Assembly: GCF_907164555.1 (NCBI RefSeq)
Contig: NZ_CAJQZC010000013.1
Location: forward strand, 1-64,000
Reading direction: 5' to 3'
DNA length: 64,000 nucleotides
Origin: Paraburkholderia saeva
GTDB taxonomy: Bacteria > Pseudomonadota > Gammaproteobacteria > Burkholderiales > Burkholderiaceae
Shown: piece after piece, positions 1 to 8,930 of the stretch
Layout of the letters: each line of letters opens with the position of its first letter
Numbering within the stretch: the first letter of the stretch is position 1
Program-made: the position numbers and the translations under genes
The notes under the pieces: generated by a model
The model's database searches: none
The model's input: the letters and a program-made list of their open reading frames with translations, nothing else
What the model was told of the DNA's origin: nothing

Positions 1-83
1 GACTCGCAGTCGCCCGCGAAACCCTTGCCTCTGGCTAACACTTCCCCTTGCCGGGTGTGTAGAGGACTTTCACCTCCCAGTGA

Positions 84-103
84 GTGCGCCCTGCCGGGCG
101 CAC
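84..103. repeat. Short perfect hairpin
   Basis: Eight-base arms GTGCGCCC and GGGCGCAC enclose the loop TGCC. A run of A follows on the plus strand. It sits just upstream of a second, stronger hairpin. The stretch from 1 to 103 looks like a recurrent proteobacterial intergenic element that is often mis-translated as small hypothetical proteins; that resemblance is from memory only. Confidence 0.6.
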
Positions 104-108
104 AAAAA

Positions 109-137
109 AAATGGCCGCAGGAAACCTGCGGCCATTT
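109..137. terminator. Strong bidirectional terminator hairpin
   Basis: A perfect 13-bp stem (AAATGGCCGCAGG paired with its complement) closes on a three-base AAA loop. The stem is flanked by an A-run on the left and ends in TTT on the right, so it could terminate transcripts from either side. The gene it serves on the left lies outside the window. Confidence 0.7.
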
Positions 138-604
138 ACCCCCATGTGTGCGGCTTTGAGTCCGCTACGTTTTTCTCGTGTTGTTCTTGTTTTTGTTTTG
201 CTGAGCTTCTTTTTATCCCCGAACTACCTTCGTCCCCGAACTACGCTTTCCCCGACTTACTGGCCCCACGCGCTTCCAACCCCGTATTTGTTCTTATCGT
301 TTGGTCACACTTAGTTACGTTTGGTTACAGTCTATTCATTCCTCAGTCGGACGCCATTGTCGTTTTCTCTCTTAGGGTTTTCCCTTAAAAACAGGGATGG
401 TCCTGCAGGCTTTCGATGTTGCCCGCACCGGCCAGAATCACAGGTGCGAGGGCCACGCCGAAGCCACACCTGCGTGCCGATCGTCGTAAGAATCAAATGG
501 CTTGCTGCTTTCGGGTCGCGGTGCGACATTCATGAAGCCCGGCACCCGCAGGTCTGTCCGCTTCTGACTGCGCGTCGCAACCCCGACATTCCGCGGAGCA
601 CCTC
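138..604. other. Gene-free region upstream of the MFS exporter
   Basis: No convincing gene is seen. The short frames here have poor codon use and overlap each other. The part from about 170 to 400 is T-rich and clearly lower in GC than the surroundings. It contains three iteron-like repeats and a second imperfect repeat (TTTGGTCACAC and TTTGGTTACAG near 300-330). It should hold the promoter of the exporter gene. Confidence 0.6.
216..260. repeat. Three iteron-like direct repeats
   Basis: TCCCCGAACTAC occurs at 216-227 and 233-244, and TCCCCGACTTAC at 249-260. The spacing is 17 and 16 bp, about one and a half helical turns. Such arrays often bind a regulator, here possibly one controlling the downstream exporter; that role is inferred. 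Confidence 0.55.
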
Positions 605-2200
605 ATGACTCCCGGCATCACTGCCTTTGATCCAGACAGGCAACTGCTGCCCTTTCGCGAATCGCTCATGGCCATGCTCGGCGTGGCCTTCGTAGCGATG
701 CTGGTGGCGCTCGACCAGACCATCGTCGGCACCGCGCTGCCGCGTATCGTCGCGGACCTGAAGGGCTTCGATCTCTATGCGTGGGTCGCAACGTCGTACA
801 TGCTGGCCTCCGTGATCACCATTCCGATTTTCGGGCGGCTCGGCGATCTCTTCGGACGAAAGCCGTTTCTGGTCGCGGCGATTCTCGTGTTCACGGTCGC
901 GTCGATTTTGTGCGGCGTCGCGACGAGCATGCTGTTCCTCGTGATCGCGCGCGGGCTGCAGGGCATCGGCGGCGGCATTCTGATCGGCACGATGTTCGCC
1001 ACCGTCGCCGATCTCTTTCCCGATGCAAAACTGCGGCTTCGCTGGCTGGTGTTCGTTTCGACCGCATTTGGCCTCGCCAACATCGTCGGACCGACGCTCG
1101 GCGGCATGCTGACGCAATACGGCGGCTGGCGGCTGGTGTTTTTCGTCAATGTGCCGATCGGCGTCATCTCGCTGCTATTCGTGTGGCGCTTTTTGCCGCA
1201 TCTGCGCCACGCGCGTCAGAGCGGACCGGTGCGTCTCGACTGGCTGGGCGCCGCGGTGCTCGCGGTGACGTTCGGCGCGCTGCAGCTCCTGATCGAACTG
1301 TTTCCGCGCGAAGGCGTATCGCGCGCGACGATGGTGCTCGGCGCGGTGACCGCCGGCTGCGCCATCACGCTCTGGTTCTGGGAAAAGCGCATGGGCGATC
1401 CGATCGTGCCGGTCGACATGCTGCTCGACCGCAAGCTCGCCGCGCTCTTCGCGATGTCGGTGCTCGGCGGTTTCGCGCTGTTTTCGCTCGTGTTTTACGT
1501 GCCGCTGCTGTTTCAGGGCGGATACGCGATGTCGCCTCACGATTCCGGGATGCTGATCACGCCGCTTCTGCTTGGAACGACCGTCGGCAGTGTGCTGAAC
1601 AATCGCATCGTCACGCGCGTGCGGCGCGCGAATGCGATCATGTACGTGGGGTTTGCGTTATTCGCGCTGGGCTGTCTCGTGCTCGTCGCGCTAAACGGCA
1701 CGGAGCCGCACATCGTCTGGATGTCGTGCATGGGCGTGAGCGGCCTCGGTCTCGGTTTCGTCGCGGCGAACCTGACGATCTTTTCGCAGCAGATCGTCGA
1801 GCGCGATCATATCGGCGCGGCCACTGCGCTGCTGCAGTCGTTGCGCACGTTTGGCGGCATGCTGGGCACGGTGATGACTGGCGCGCTGCTCAGCCATCTG
1901 TACACGATGGGCGTGCATCGCTCGCTGGACGCATATCAGGCGACACAGTGGTTCAAATCGTTCGCGAGCCCCGAACTGCTGGTGGATCGCGACGAGCAGG
2001 CCGCGCTGATCAACCGTCTGATCAGTGCCGGGCATTCCGGCGATGCGATGATGCATTCCGCGCGCGATGCGCTGGTCTCTTCGATCCACGTCGGCCTTGC
2101 GCTTGCGACCCTCGCCGCACTGATCGGTCTGTGTCTCGCGTGGTTCGTGCCGCCCGTGCATGTGGGCAACGAGGCGCCCGCTATGCGCAAGCCTGGATAG
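605..2200 (+). CDS. MFS multidrug exporter, DHA2 (EmrB/QacA-like) family
   Basis: A 531-residue inner-membrane protein with the length and hydrophobic pattern of 14-helix drug:proton antiporters. The N-terminal part carries the family signature LDQTIVGTALPRIVADL at about residues 36-52, followed by the loop motif GRLGDLFGRKP (about 77-87) typical of MFS carriers. The start has GGAG a few bases upstream (cggagcacctcATG). It stands alone: no TetR or MarR regulator or membrane-fusion partner lies next to it, so substrate and regulation are unknown. Export of toxic compounds driven by the proton gradient is the family role. Confidence 0.9.
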   Translation: MTPGITAFDPDRQLLPFRESLMAMLGVAFVAMLVALDQTIVGTALPRIVADLKGFDLYAWVATSYMLASVITIPIFGRLGDLFGRKPFLVAAILVFTVASILCGVATSMLFLVIARGLQGIGGGILIGTMFATVADLFPDAKLRLRWLVFVSTAFGLANIVGPTLGGMLTQYGGWRLVFFVNVPIGVISLLFVWRFLPHLRHARQSGPVRLDWLGAAVLAVTFGALQLLIELFPREGVSRATMVLGAVTAGCAITLWFWEKRMGDPIVPVDMLLDRKLAALFAMSVLGGFALFSLVFYVPLLFQGGYAMSPHDSGMLITPLLLGTTVGSVLNNRIVTRVRRANAIMYVGFALFALGCLVLVALNGTEPHIVWMSCMGVSGLGLGFVAANLTIFSQQIVERDHIGAATALLQSLRTFGGMLGTVMTGALLSHLYTMGVHRSLDAYQATQWFKSFASPELLVDRDEQAALINRLISAGHSGDAMMHSARDALVSSIHVGLALATLAALIGLCLAWFVPPVHVGNEAPAMRKPG

Positions 2201-2272
2201 GTGACCCGTGTTCGCGTGCGGCGACGCGCTTCGCGGCAAAGGTGTTTTCGAAAATCAGAAAAAGGGGTATGA

Positions 2273-3097
2273 ATGACTGGACATGAAATCCTCCATCCGT
2301 TAAGGCCTTTTCTAAAAAATTACGTCTGGGAGCACGGACATATCGGCACGCGTTTTCTCGACTGCGCCGATGGCGGCGTGAAGTTCGACGAAGGCAAGAA
2401 GTCCCGCTTTGCCGCGGAAAAATATCTGTACGTGCCGCTTGGCAAGGATGCCGCGGACGACCCCACCGCCGGGGGCCCGGCGATCCACGAAGCCGGCCTT
2501 GCCCGCTTTCTGCGCGCCGCGCAGATGGGCAAGCCGGAGGAAGCCGGCTCGGTGGCGGAAGTGCAGCGCGCCGTGCACGACTGCGTGGAACTCGGCGTGT
2601 TCAGCGCCTACCAGCGCGAGGCGCTTGCCGCCCACGCCCGCTACTCCGAAGAAGCGATGTTCGACGACGAGATCCGCGCGGCAGTCGTCGGCGATATTCG
2701 GCGGCTGTACGTGCAGATGCGCGAGCAGCTGTCGCTTTACGACTACACCGTGCTTTACAGTCTGCCGTCGCCGCTCATGTTCAGCGACGCGCCGTTCATC
2801 GACTGGCGCGTGCGGATCACGCCTGCGCTGCCGTTCGTGTCGTTGCCGCTCGGGCCGTATGCACTGCTCGTCGGCGGGTCATCGGGACGAACCAGCAAAG
2901 CCGCGCCCGTGGTCTGGAAAGCCGCGAGCGCGCTCGGGCCGCTCAAGGACCACAACCGTCATCAGGTAGAGCGCGCGCAGCGCTGGATCGTTGCGACCAT
3001 CGACGATCAGCTCGTCGCCGTGCAGCCGCGCTTCGCACCGCCTGCTGCAACACCGGAAACGCCTGCAACGCGTGACACAGCGGCGGGGTCGGCATGA
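2273..3097 (+). CDS. Hypothetical protein, translationally coupled to an amidohydrolase
   Basis: A 274-residue, probably cytoplasmic protein that I do not recognise with confidence. It has no signal peptide or membrane helix. The stretch LPSPLMFSDAPFID followed by PLGPYALLVGG (about residues 164-205) is loosely reminiscent of DUF4238-type proteins, in which a 'sDnP' motif precedes a 'PLsp' segment; this is a weak resemblance. The tail from about 250 is rich in Pro, Ala and Thr and looks disordered. Its stop overlaps the start of the next gene in ATGA, so the two proteins are probably made together. Confidence 0.7.
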   Translation: MTGHEILHPLRPFLKNYVWEHGHIGTRFLDCADGGVKFDEGKKSRFAAEKYLYVPLGKDAADDPTAGGPAIHEAGLARFLRAAQMGKPEEAGSVAEVQRAVHDCVELGVFSAYQREALAAHARYSEEAMFDDEIRAAVVGDIRRLYVQMREQLSLYDYTVLYSLPSPLMFSDAPFIDWRVRITPALPFVSLPLGPYALLVGGSSGRTSKAAPVVWKAASALGPLKDHNRHQVERAQRWIVATIDDQLVAVQPRFAPPAATPETPATRDTAAGSA

Positions 3098-4287
3098 GCG
3101 GCAATCTGCTGATCACCGATGTGCGACTTGCGAATGGGCAACAGGTCGACATTTCGATTGCCGGCTCACGCATCGAGGCAATCGGGCCCGACCTGAAGCG
3201 CGAACCCGGCACGACGGAAGAACATGGCGCAGGCGCACTCGTGCTGCCGGGTTTCGTCGAAGGTCACACGCATCTCGACAAGACCATGTGGGGCATGCCG
3301 TGGTATCGCAATGCAGTCGGCCCGAAGCTCACCGACCGCATCGAGAACGAGCGTCGCTGGCGTGCGACGAGCGGCCATGATGCGGGCGCGCAGTCGCTCG
3401 CGCTCGCGCGCGCGTTTCTGCATGTGGGCACCACGCGGATTCGCACACACGTCGATGTCGACACAGACGCGGGCCTGCGTCATCTCGAAGGCGTGCTCGC
3501 CACGCGCGAAATGCTGAAAGGCGTGATGGACCTGCAGGTCGTCGCCTTCCCGCAGTCGGGCCTGCTCAAGCGCGAAGGCACTGCGGCATTGCTCGATCGC
3601 GCGCTGGCCGAAGGTGCCGACGTGCTCGGCGCGCTCGACCCCGCTTCGATCGACGGCGATCCGGTCGCTTCGCTCGATACGACCTTCGCAATTGCGTCGC
3701 GGCACCGGAAACCCATCGATATTCATCTGCACGAGCCCGGCGAAACCGGCGCGCGCACGATGTCGCTGCTGCTCGATCGCGTCGAAGCACTCGACATGCA
3801 GGGGCAGGTTGTCATCAGCCATGCGTTCTGTCTTGGCGAGTTGCCGGAGCAGGCGCGTGATGCGCTGCTGGAGCGCCTCGCCCGTCTGCGCGTCGCGCTT
3901 TTGACGACGGCGCCGCCTTCCGTGCCGGTTCCGCCGCTCAAGGCGTGCGTCGCGGCCGGCGTCACGATCTTCGCGGGCAACGACGGCATCCGCGACGCAT
4001 GGACGCCGTACGGTTCGCCCGACATGCTGGAACGCGCGATGTTCGTCGGCATGCGCTACGACCTGCGCCGCGACGACGCGCTCGAACTCGCTTTCGATAC
4101 GGTCAGCGGCGCAGCCGCGCGCGGCTGCGGTTTCGCGGACTACGGCCTTACCGTCGGCGCACGCGCCGATCTCGTGTTGCTCGACGCCGAGACGGTCGCA
4201 CATGCGGTAGCCGCGCGACCGCCGAGAAAATGCGTCATCTCCCACGGGCGGATCGTCGCCCGGAACGGCGCGGGCGTCGCACAGTAA
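3094..4287 (+). CDS. Amidohydrolase, cytosine-deaminase-like
   Basis: A 397-residue metal-dependent hydrolase of the amidohydrolase superfamily, subgroup of cytosine deaminase and N-isopropylammelide hydrolase. Visible metal-site motifs are EGHTHLDKT (about residues 56-64), RTHVDVD (about 117-123), IDIHLHEPG (about 208-216), VISHAFCL (about 239-246) and FAGNDGIRD (about 295-303), in the order expected for the TIM barrel. The expected reaction is hydrolytic deamination of a cyclic amidine or pyrimidine; the true substrate is not visible. It is coupled to the preceding hypothetical gene by a 4-bp overlap. No transporter is adjacent, so a named pathway cannot be assigned. Confidence 0.85.
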   Translation: MSGNLLITDVRLANGQQVDISIAGSRIEAIGPDLKREPGTTEEHGAGALVLPGFVEGHTHLDKTMWGMPWYRNAVGPKLTDRIENERRWRATSGHDAGAQSLALARAFLHVGTTRIRTHVDVDTDAGLRHLEGVLATREMLKGVMDLQVVAFPQSGLLKREGTAALLDRALAEGADVLGALDPASIDGDPVASLDTTFAIASRHRKPIDIHLHEPGETGARTMSLLLDRVEALDMQGQVVISHAFCLGELPEQARDALLERLARLRVALLTTAPPSVPVPPLKACVAAGVTIFAGNDGIRDAWTPYGSPDMLERAMFVGMRYDLRRDDALELAFDTVSGAAARGCGFADYGLTVGARADLVLLDAETVAHAVAARPPRKCVISHGRIVARNGAGVAQ

Positions 4288-4330
4288 CTGCCGTCTTCAG
4301 CGCTCACGTCTCTTCACGCCGGCCTGTCAC

Positions 4331-4358
4331 GCGCTATGTGCGATACCGCACACAGCGC
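4331..4358. repeat. Imperfect palindrome between amidohydrolase and phosphoesterase
   Basis: The arms GCGCTATGTGCG and CGCACACAGCGC pair in 11 of 12 positions around a four-base loop. It lies 44 bp after the amidohydrolase stop and 89 bp before the phosphoesterase start. It could end the first transcript or serve as an operator for the second; no T-run follows, which favours an operator. Confidence 0.45.
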
Positions 4359-4446
4359 GATAACAAAATATTCGGGCCGCATTCGTTATACCAACACTGG
4401 AGACGGCTAAAGACCGCGCACTGCGAGAAGCCGCAAGGAGACCCTC

Positions 4447-5787
4447 ATGACGATGCCGCAGAGCTTTCGCAACCCGTTTGTTTCGCTGTACCAGTCTGTC
4501 GTCGATCAGGTCGCGCGTACGACCGCCGGTCTGGCGACCGGCCTCGCCACGCGACCGGGGCTGGAAAACGGGCTCGTGCATGCGGCGGAACAGGTGGCGG
4601 CACTCAAGGCAAAGGGTGCTGCGGTGCTGCCCGACGCGCCGCCCGACGGCATCGCGCAGGACGTATGGAAGTGCGCGAAACTCGGTTTTGCCCTCATGGA
4701 AGCGCGGGCGCATGGCGATACGGCCTCGGCGGAAAGCATCGAGGACGTCATGCGCTACAACGTCTGCGACCCGAACTGGGCGGGCACGATTGCCAACTAT
4801 GTGCAGTACTTCGGACCTGATGGCAGCCGCGCAAAAATCCCGTACATCCGGCCCGCTACAGTCGGCCCCGTCACCGTGCCGCTGAAGGCCGGAGCCAGGG
4901 TCGCGCTGATCGCCGACTGGGGAACGGGCACCGACATCGCCGTGAATCTGCTGAAGGAAGTGGCGTTGCAGAATCCGGACGTCGTGATTCATCTTGGCGA
5001 CATTTACTACTCCGGCACGGCGCACGAGTGCGACGTGAACTTCAGACGGATCATCGACGCCGTGCTCGAGCGCGACACAAAAGATCTGCCGGTCTACACG
5101 CTCTCGGGCAATCACGACATGTATTCCGGCGGCGCCGGTTATTACGGTCTCATCGCTTCGCTGAACAATCACCCGTGGTTGCAGCCCGCCAGCTTCTTCT
5201 GTCTGCGTAATGACGACTGGCAGTTCATCGCGATGGATACGGGCCTGCACGATTACATCCCCGTCATCGGCGACGAAATCCTGACGTACATCGAACCCGA
5301 CGAGGAAGCCTGGATCATCGACCGCCTGAGCGAGTTCGACGGCAAGACGATCCTGCTGTCGCACCACCAGCTCTTTTCGGCGTTTTCGCAGATCGGTCCG
5401 CGCGGCACGAACGGCACGTTTACGGCGTACAACCCGAAGCTCGTCGCGAGCTATCAGCGGTTCGCAAAGGCCGCGAAGCAGCCGATTGCCGCGTGGTTCT
5501 GGGGCCACGAGCACAATCTGTCCGTCTACGATCCGTTTCAGGGGCTGCAACGCGGGCGCTGCATCGGCCACGGCGCGGTGCCTGTTTTCGTCGACGACAC
5601 ATCGCCGTTTGCGCCGATGCCCGGCGTCGTCAATCCGCCGAAAGTGGCGGATGTGCAACTGGGCGTCGAGGGCCGCACGTACATGCACGGTTTCACGATT
5701 GTTCGACTCGGCGCGGGGAGCGCCGCAACCGCCGAATACTACGAGGACAACAACGGCACCCAGCCGATGTTCACCGAAGACCTCTAG
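4447..5787 (+). CDS. Calcineurin-like metallophosphoesterase
   Basis: A 446-residue dimetal phosphoesterase. The five motif blocks are present: IADWGTG (about residues 154-160, D-x-G variant of D-x-H), HLGDIYYSG (about 182-190), LSGNHDMY (about 219-226), LSHHQLFS (about 303-310) and WGHEHN (about 352-357). The N-terminal 110 residues are helical and unlike the catalytic core. No signal peptide is visible, so it is probably cytoplasmic. The start has a strong ribosome site (caaggagaccctcATG). Substrate is unknown; members cleave phosphomonoesters or phosphodiesters. It is convergent with the molybdenum hydroxylase genes 16 bp away. Confidence 0.88.
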   Translation: MTMPQSFRNPFVSLYQSVVDQVARTTAGLATGLATRPGLENGLVHAAEQVAALKAKGAAVLPDAPPDGIAQDVWKCAKLGFALMEARAHGDTASAESIEDVMRYNVCDPNWAGTIANYVQYFGPDGSRAKIPYIRPATVGPVTVPLKAGARVALIADWGTGTDIAVNLLKEVALQNPDVVIHLGDIYYSGTAHECDVNFRRIIDAVLERDTKDLPVYTLSGNHDMYSGGAGYYGLIASLNNHPWLQPASFFCLRNDDWQFIAMDTGLHDYIPVIGDEILTYIEPDEEAWIIDRLSEFDGKTILLSHHQLFSAFSQIGPRGTNGTFTAYNPKLVASYQRFAKAAKQPIAAWFWGHEHNLSVYDPFQGLQRGRCIGHGAVPVFVDDTSPFAPMPGVVNPPKVADVQLGVEGRTYMHGFTIVRLGAGSAATAEYYEDNNGTQPMFTEDL

Positions 5788-5803
5788 CCGGCAAAAACGC
5801 CGC

Positions 5804-6280
5804 TCAGTAGTAATGCAATGCCTTCGCTGCCTGATGTATGGCACGGCGGATGCGCGGATACGTACCGCACCGGCAGACAATGCCGCACAGCGCCACGTTG
5901 ATCGCGTCATCCAGCCTGTCCGGCTTGATCTTCGGCTTCACATCCTTGAGCAACGCACAGGCCGCCATGAACTGCGCACTCTGACAGTACCCGCATTGCG
6001 AGACGTCGATGTCGAGCCACGCGGCCCTGAGCGCCTTCGCTTCCGCGCCCTCCACGCCTTCGATCGTGGTGATCTTCTCGCCGTGTAATGCGTTGAGTTT
6101 CGTCTGGCAGGCGAGGCCCGCCTTGTCGTCCAGATGAATCGTGCAGCCGCCGCAGACGCCCACCCCACAGCCGAACTTCGTGCCGGTCAGGTGCAGCTCG
6201 CAGCGCAGCACCCAGAGGAGCGGTGTCTCGGGATCGGAGGCGACGGTGACCGTCTTGTTGTTCACGGTGAGGGAGGACAT
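5804..6280 (-). CDS. (2Fe-2S) subunit of a molybdenum hydroxylase, IorA-like
   Basis: A 158-residue iron-sulfur subunit of the xanthine-oxidase family, size and motifs as in isoquinoline 1-oxidoreductase alpha subunit. The plant-type ferredoxin cluster motif FGCGVGVCGGCTIHLD lies at about residues 37-52, and the second cluster is supplied by CGYCQSAQ (about 97-104) and CGIVCRCGTY (about 132-141). It passes electrons from the molybdopterin subunit to an external acceptor. The start overlaps the end of the upstream large subunit gene by 19 bp, so the two are translated as a pair. No cytochrome c subunit gene follows, unlike many relatives. Confidence 0.9.
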   Translation of the reverse strand: MSSLTVNNKTVTVASDPETPLLWVLRCELHLTGTKFGCGVGVCGGCTIHLDDKAGLACQTKLNALHGEKITTIEGVEGAEAKALRAAWLDIDVSQCGYCQSAQFMAACALLKDVKPKIKPDRLDDAINVALCGIVCRCGTYPRIRRAIHQAAKALHYY

Positions 6281-8613
6281 ATTCTCTTCGTCGCAGTGTT
6301 GGCAGGGTTGGCCGGGCAGGGCGTTTTCAGGCGCACGTCGGCAGGCTCGAGCGGCAGCGAATAGTGGCGCTCGCCGGTCAGCGCGAAGAGCGCATTCGCG
6401 ACCGCCGGCGCAACCGGCGGCACGCCCGGCTCGCCGACGCCTTGCGGATGCGCCTCGCTCGGCATGATGTGAACCTCGATCGCTGGGCAGGTCGACATTC
6501 GCATGACCGGAAAATCCAGGAAATTGGTCTGCATCACCTGGCCGTCACACAGCGTGATTTCGTTCTGCAACGCGCTCGAAAGACCGAAGATGATCCCGCC
6601 TTCCATCTGCTGCGCGATCAGGTTTGGATTCACGGCCGTGCCACAGTCGATGACACAGACAACCCGATGCACGCGCACGCTTTTGTCAGGATCGAGCGAC
6701 ACCTCGGCGACCTGCGCGACGATGCTGCCAAACGCCTGATGCATTGCGATGCCGCGCGCGCAGCGCACGCCCTTCGGGCCCGCCACCGGTTTGCCCCAGT
6801 CCGAAGCTGCAGCGGCGCGACGCAATACAGCCAGATGCTTCGGATGCTGCGTCAGCAGGCTCGCGCGAAACTCGACCGGGTCCTTGCCCGCGAGCGCCGC
6901 GACTTCGTCCATGAAGCATTCGGTGAAAAACGCCTGATGCGAATGCCCGACCGAGCGCCAGAATCCAACCGGCACCGGCAATTCGACGAACGCATGCGCA
7001 ACGCGCATGTTCGGACATTCGTAGGGCTGGTCGAACGCGCCTTCGGACGTCGTCTTGTCGTAGGGAAGATGCAGATCGGGCAGGCCGAATGTGCGCGTGA
7101 GCACCTGCGGCACGATCGCCTGACCCGCCGACGTGTTGCGCCACGCCACGAGCTTGCCGTCGGCATCGATGCCGGCCTCGAAGCGCGACAGGCACGCTGG
7201 CCGGTAGAAGTCGTGCTGCGTGTCCTGCTGGCGTGACCAGAGCGTCTGGACCGGCCGGCCGCCGGCTTCCTTTGCGATGGCCGCGGCCTGCGCGATAAAG
7301 TCCAGTTCCAGGCGCCGTCCGAACGCGCCGCCAAGCAGCTGCATTTGAATGTCGACGTTGTCTTCGCTGATGCCGAGCACTTTGGCGACGTGTTTGCGCG
7401 CGAGCGTCGGCATCTGCGTGGCGGCCCAGACGGTGGCCTTGCCGTCCTTGAACTGCACCGTGCAGTTGACCGGCTCGACCGGCGCGTGCGCGAGGTACGG
7501 CGCGCGATATTCAGCGCTGATTTTCCGGTGCGCCGTTTGCAATGCCGCATCGACGTTGCCCACGGTATAGAACGCGTGGCCGCTGTCCTTGTTGAGCGTC
7601 TCGACGAGGCGCGCGTCGATGTCCGCACTCGACAGTTTCGCGGCAGCGCCCGTGTGCCACGCCGGCTTGAGATAGTCGCCCACGGCGGTGAGCGCGCCAT
7701 ACATGTCCCGCGCGATCACGGCGACGCCGCCCGTGCCGCCGTTGAACGGCGGCACGATGAACGTCTTGATGACGCCGAGCTTCGCGGGTATCTGCGAAGC
7801 GTCGTAATGCGCGACCGTGCCGCCCAGCGTCGGGCACATGTTCACGCTGGCGTACAGCAGGCCTTCGGGCAGCGCATCGATACCAAAGCGCGCACTGCCG
7901 TCGATCTTCGATGGTGCCTCGATACGCCGCAGCGGCTTGCCGATAATCCTGAACTGCGCCGGCACCTTGAGATCGACCTTGCGCGGTATGGGCTGCTGCG
8001 CCGCGAGTGCCGTCAGTTCGCCGAAGCTCGCCGTGCGGCCCGAAGGATGCGTCACCTTGCCGGCCGCGACGCTGCAATCCGCCGCGCGCACGTCCCACTT
8101 CGCGGCGGCCGCGCCCACCAGCATCGCGCGCGCGGACGCGCCGGCTTCGCGCATCGGCGTCCACAGATCGTTGAGGCTCGACGAACCGCCCGTCGTATTC
8201 ACGCCGAAATCGCGCGTGAACTTGCGCACCATCCAGATCGCGAAGCGCTTGCTCTCGCTTTCGTCGTCTGGACGAAACCAGAGATCGTCGACGATGCTCT
8301 GCTGGTCGTTATAGATTTTCTCGATTGGCGCGTTTTCGACTTTCACCTGCGACCAGTCGGCGTCGAGTTCGTCGGCGAGCATCATCGCGAGGCCGGTGTG
8401 CACGCCCTGCCCCATCTCCGACTTGCACATCATGATCGTCACCGTGCTGTCGGCCGCGATCTTGACCCAGCCGTTCAACGCGACCTGCGTGCCTGTCACC
8501 GGCAACGGCCTTGACGTCGTCAGACGCTGCGCCGGCGGCATCGCGCTCCAGCCGACGAGCAGGACGCCCGCCGCACCGGCCCCTCCGAGCAGGAAAGTTC
8601 TTCGCTTCATCAT
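6262..8613 (-). CDS. Molybdopterin-binding subunit of a molybdenum hydroxylase, IorB-like
   Basis: A 783-residue catalytic subunit of the xanthine dehydrogenase/aldehyde oxidoreductase family, IorB subgroup. The N-terminus MKRRTFLLGGAGAAGVLLVG is a twin-arginine signal, so the folded enzyme is exported to the periplasm. Recognisable segments are GQGVHTGLAMMLADELD (about residues 69-85), QLLGGAFGRRLELD (about 430-443) and GEPGVPP near residue 741, where the family has its catalytic glutamate. The substrate cannot be told from sequence; N-heterocycles and aldehydes are typical. It forms a complex with the small subunit encoded downstream. Confidence 0.9.
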   Translation of the reverse strand: MMKRRTFLLGGAGAAGVLLVGWSAMPPAQRLTTSRPLPVTGTQVALNGWVKIAADSTVTIMMCKSEMGQGVHTGLAMMLADELDADWSQVKVENAPIEKIYNDQQSIVDDLWFRPDDESESKRFAIWMVRKFTRDFGVNTTGGSSSLNDLWTPMREAGASARAMLVGAAAAKWDVRAADCSVAAGKVTHPSGRTASFGELTALAAQQPIPRKVDLKVPAQFRIIGKPLRRIEAPSKIDGSARFGIDALPEGLLYASVNMCPTLGGTVAHYDASQIPAKLGVIKTFIVPPFNGGTGGVAVIARDMYGALTAVGDYLKPAWHTGAAAKLSSADIDARLVETLNKDSGHAFYTVGNVDAALQTAHRKISAEYRAPYLAHAPVEPVNCTVQFKDGKATVWAATQMPTLARKHVAKVLGISEDNVDIQMQLLGGAFGRRLELDFIAQAAAIAKEAGGRPVQTLWSRQQDTQHDFYRPACLSRFEAGIDADGKLVAWRNTSAGQAIVPQVLTRTFGLPDLHLPYDKTTSEGAFDQPYECPNMRVAHAFVELPVPVGFWRSVGHSHQAFFTECFMDEVAALAGKDPVEFRASLLTQHPKHLAVLRRAAAASDWGKPVAGPKGVRCARGIAMHQAFGSIVAQVAEVSLDPDKSVRVHRVVCVIDCGTAVNPNLIAQQMEGGIIFGLSSALQNEITLCDGQVMQTNFLDFPVMRMSTCPAIEVHIMPSEAHPQGVGEPGVPPVAPAVANALFALTGERHYSLPLEPADVRLKTPCPANPANTATKRICPPSP

Positions 8614-8930
8614 GCGGCGCCCCGGGTGGAGTCCACGATAAAGGAGCGTCCCGATACGCGCGGGCGCCGTTTGTTCTGAACACTTATAAAACGTTCGAGC
8701 AGCGACTGAAATGCTTCATCTTAGTCTGTCCACGCGCAGTTTCCAGGGCAGCGCGGCACGGTAATTGCGATCTGTGCAGACGTAATCTGCCGCGTTCCTG
8801 CTGGCCTGATGATTGCTCGCACACGGCTGCACAAGCCTCCACGGGATGCGGGAACATTCCGGCCGCAAGAGCGTTACGAAGTAAGCGCAACAGGGAAACC
8901 GCGGAAAAAGCGCGCAAACCAAAGGAAACG
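8614..8930. other. Divergent intergenic region, molybdenum hydroxylase / MscS
   Basis: A 317-bp gap between divergently transcribed genes with no credible ORF. It must hold both promoters. An imperfect element GAAC-N11-GTTC around a TATAAA-like AT-rich core lies near 8676-8695. I see no other structured signal. Confidence 0.5.

Noticed and set aside
80-388. Overlapping small proteins at the left edge
   Set aside because: They translate through two hairpins and a T-rich repeat region; no normal codon bias.
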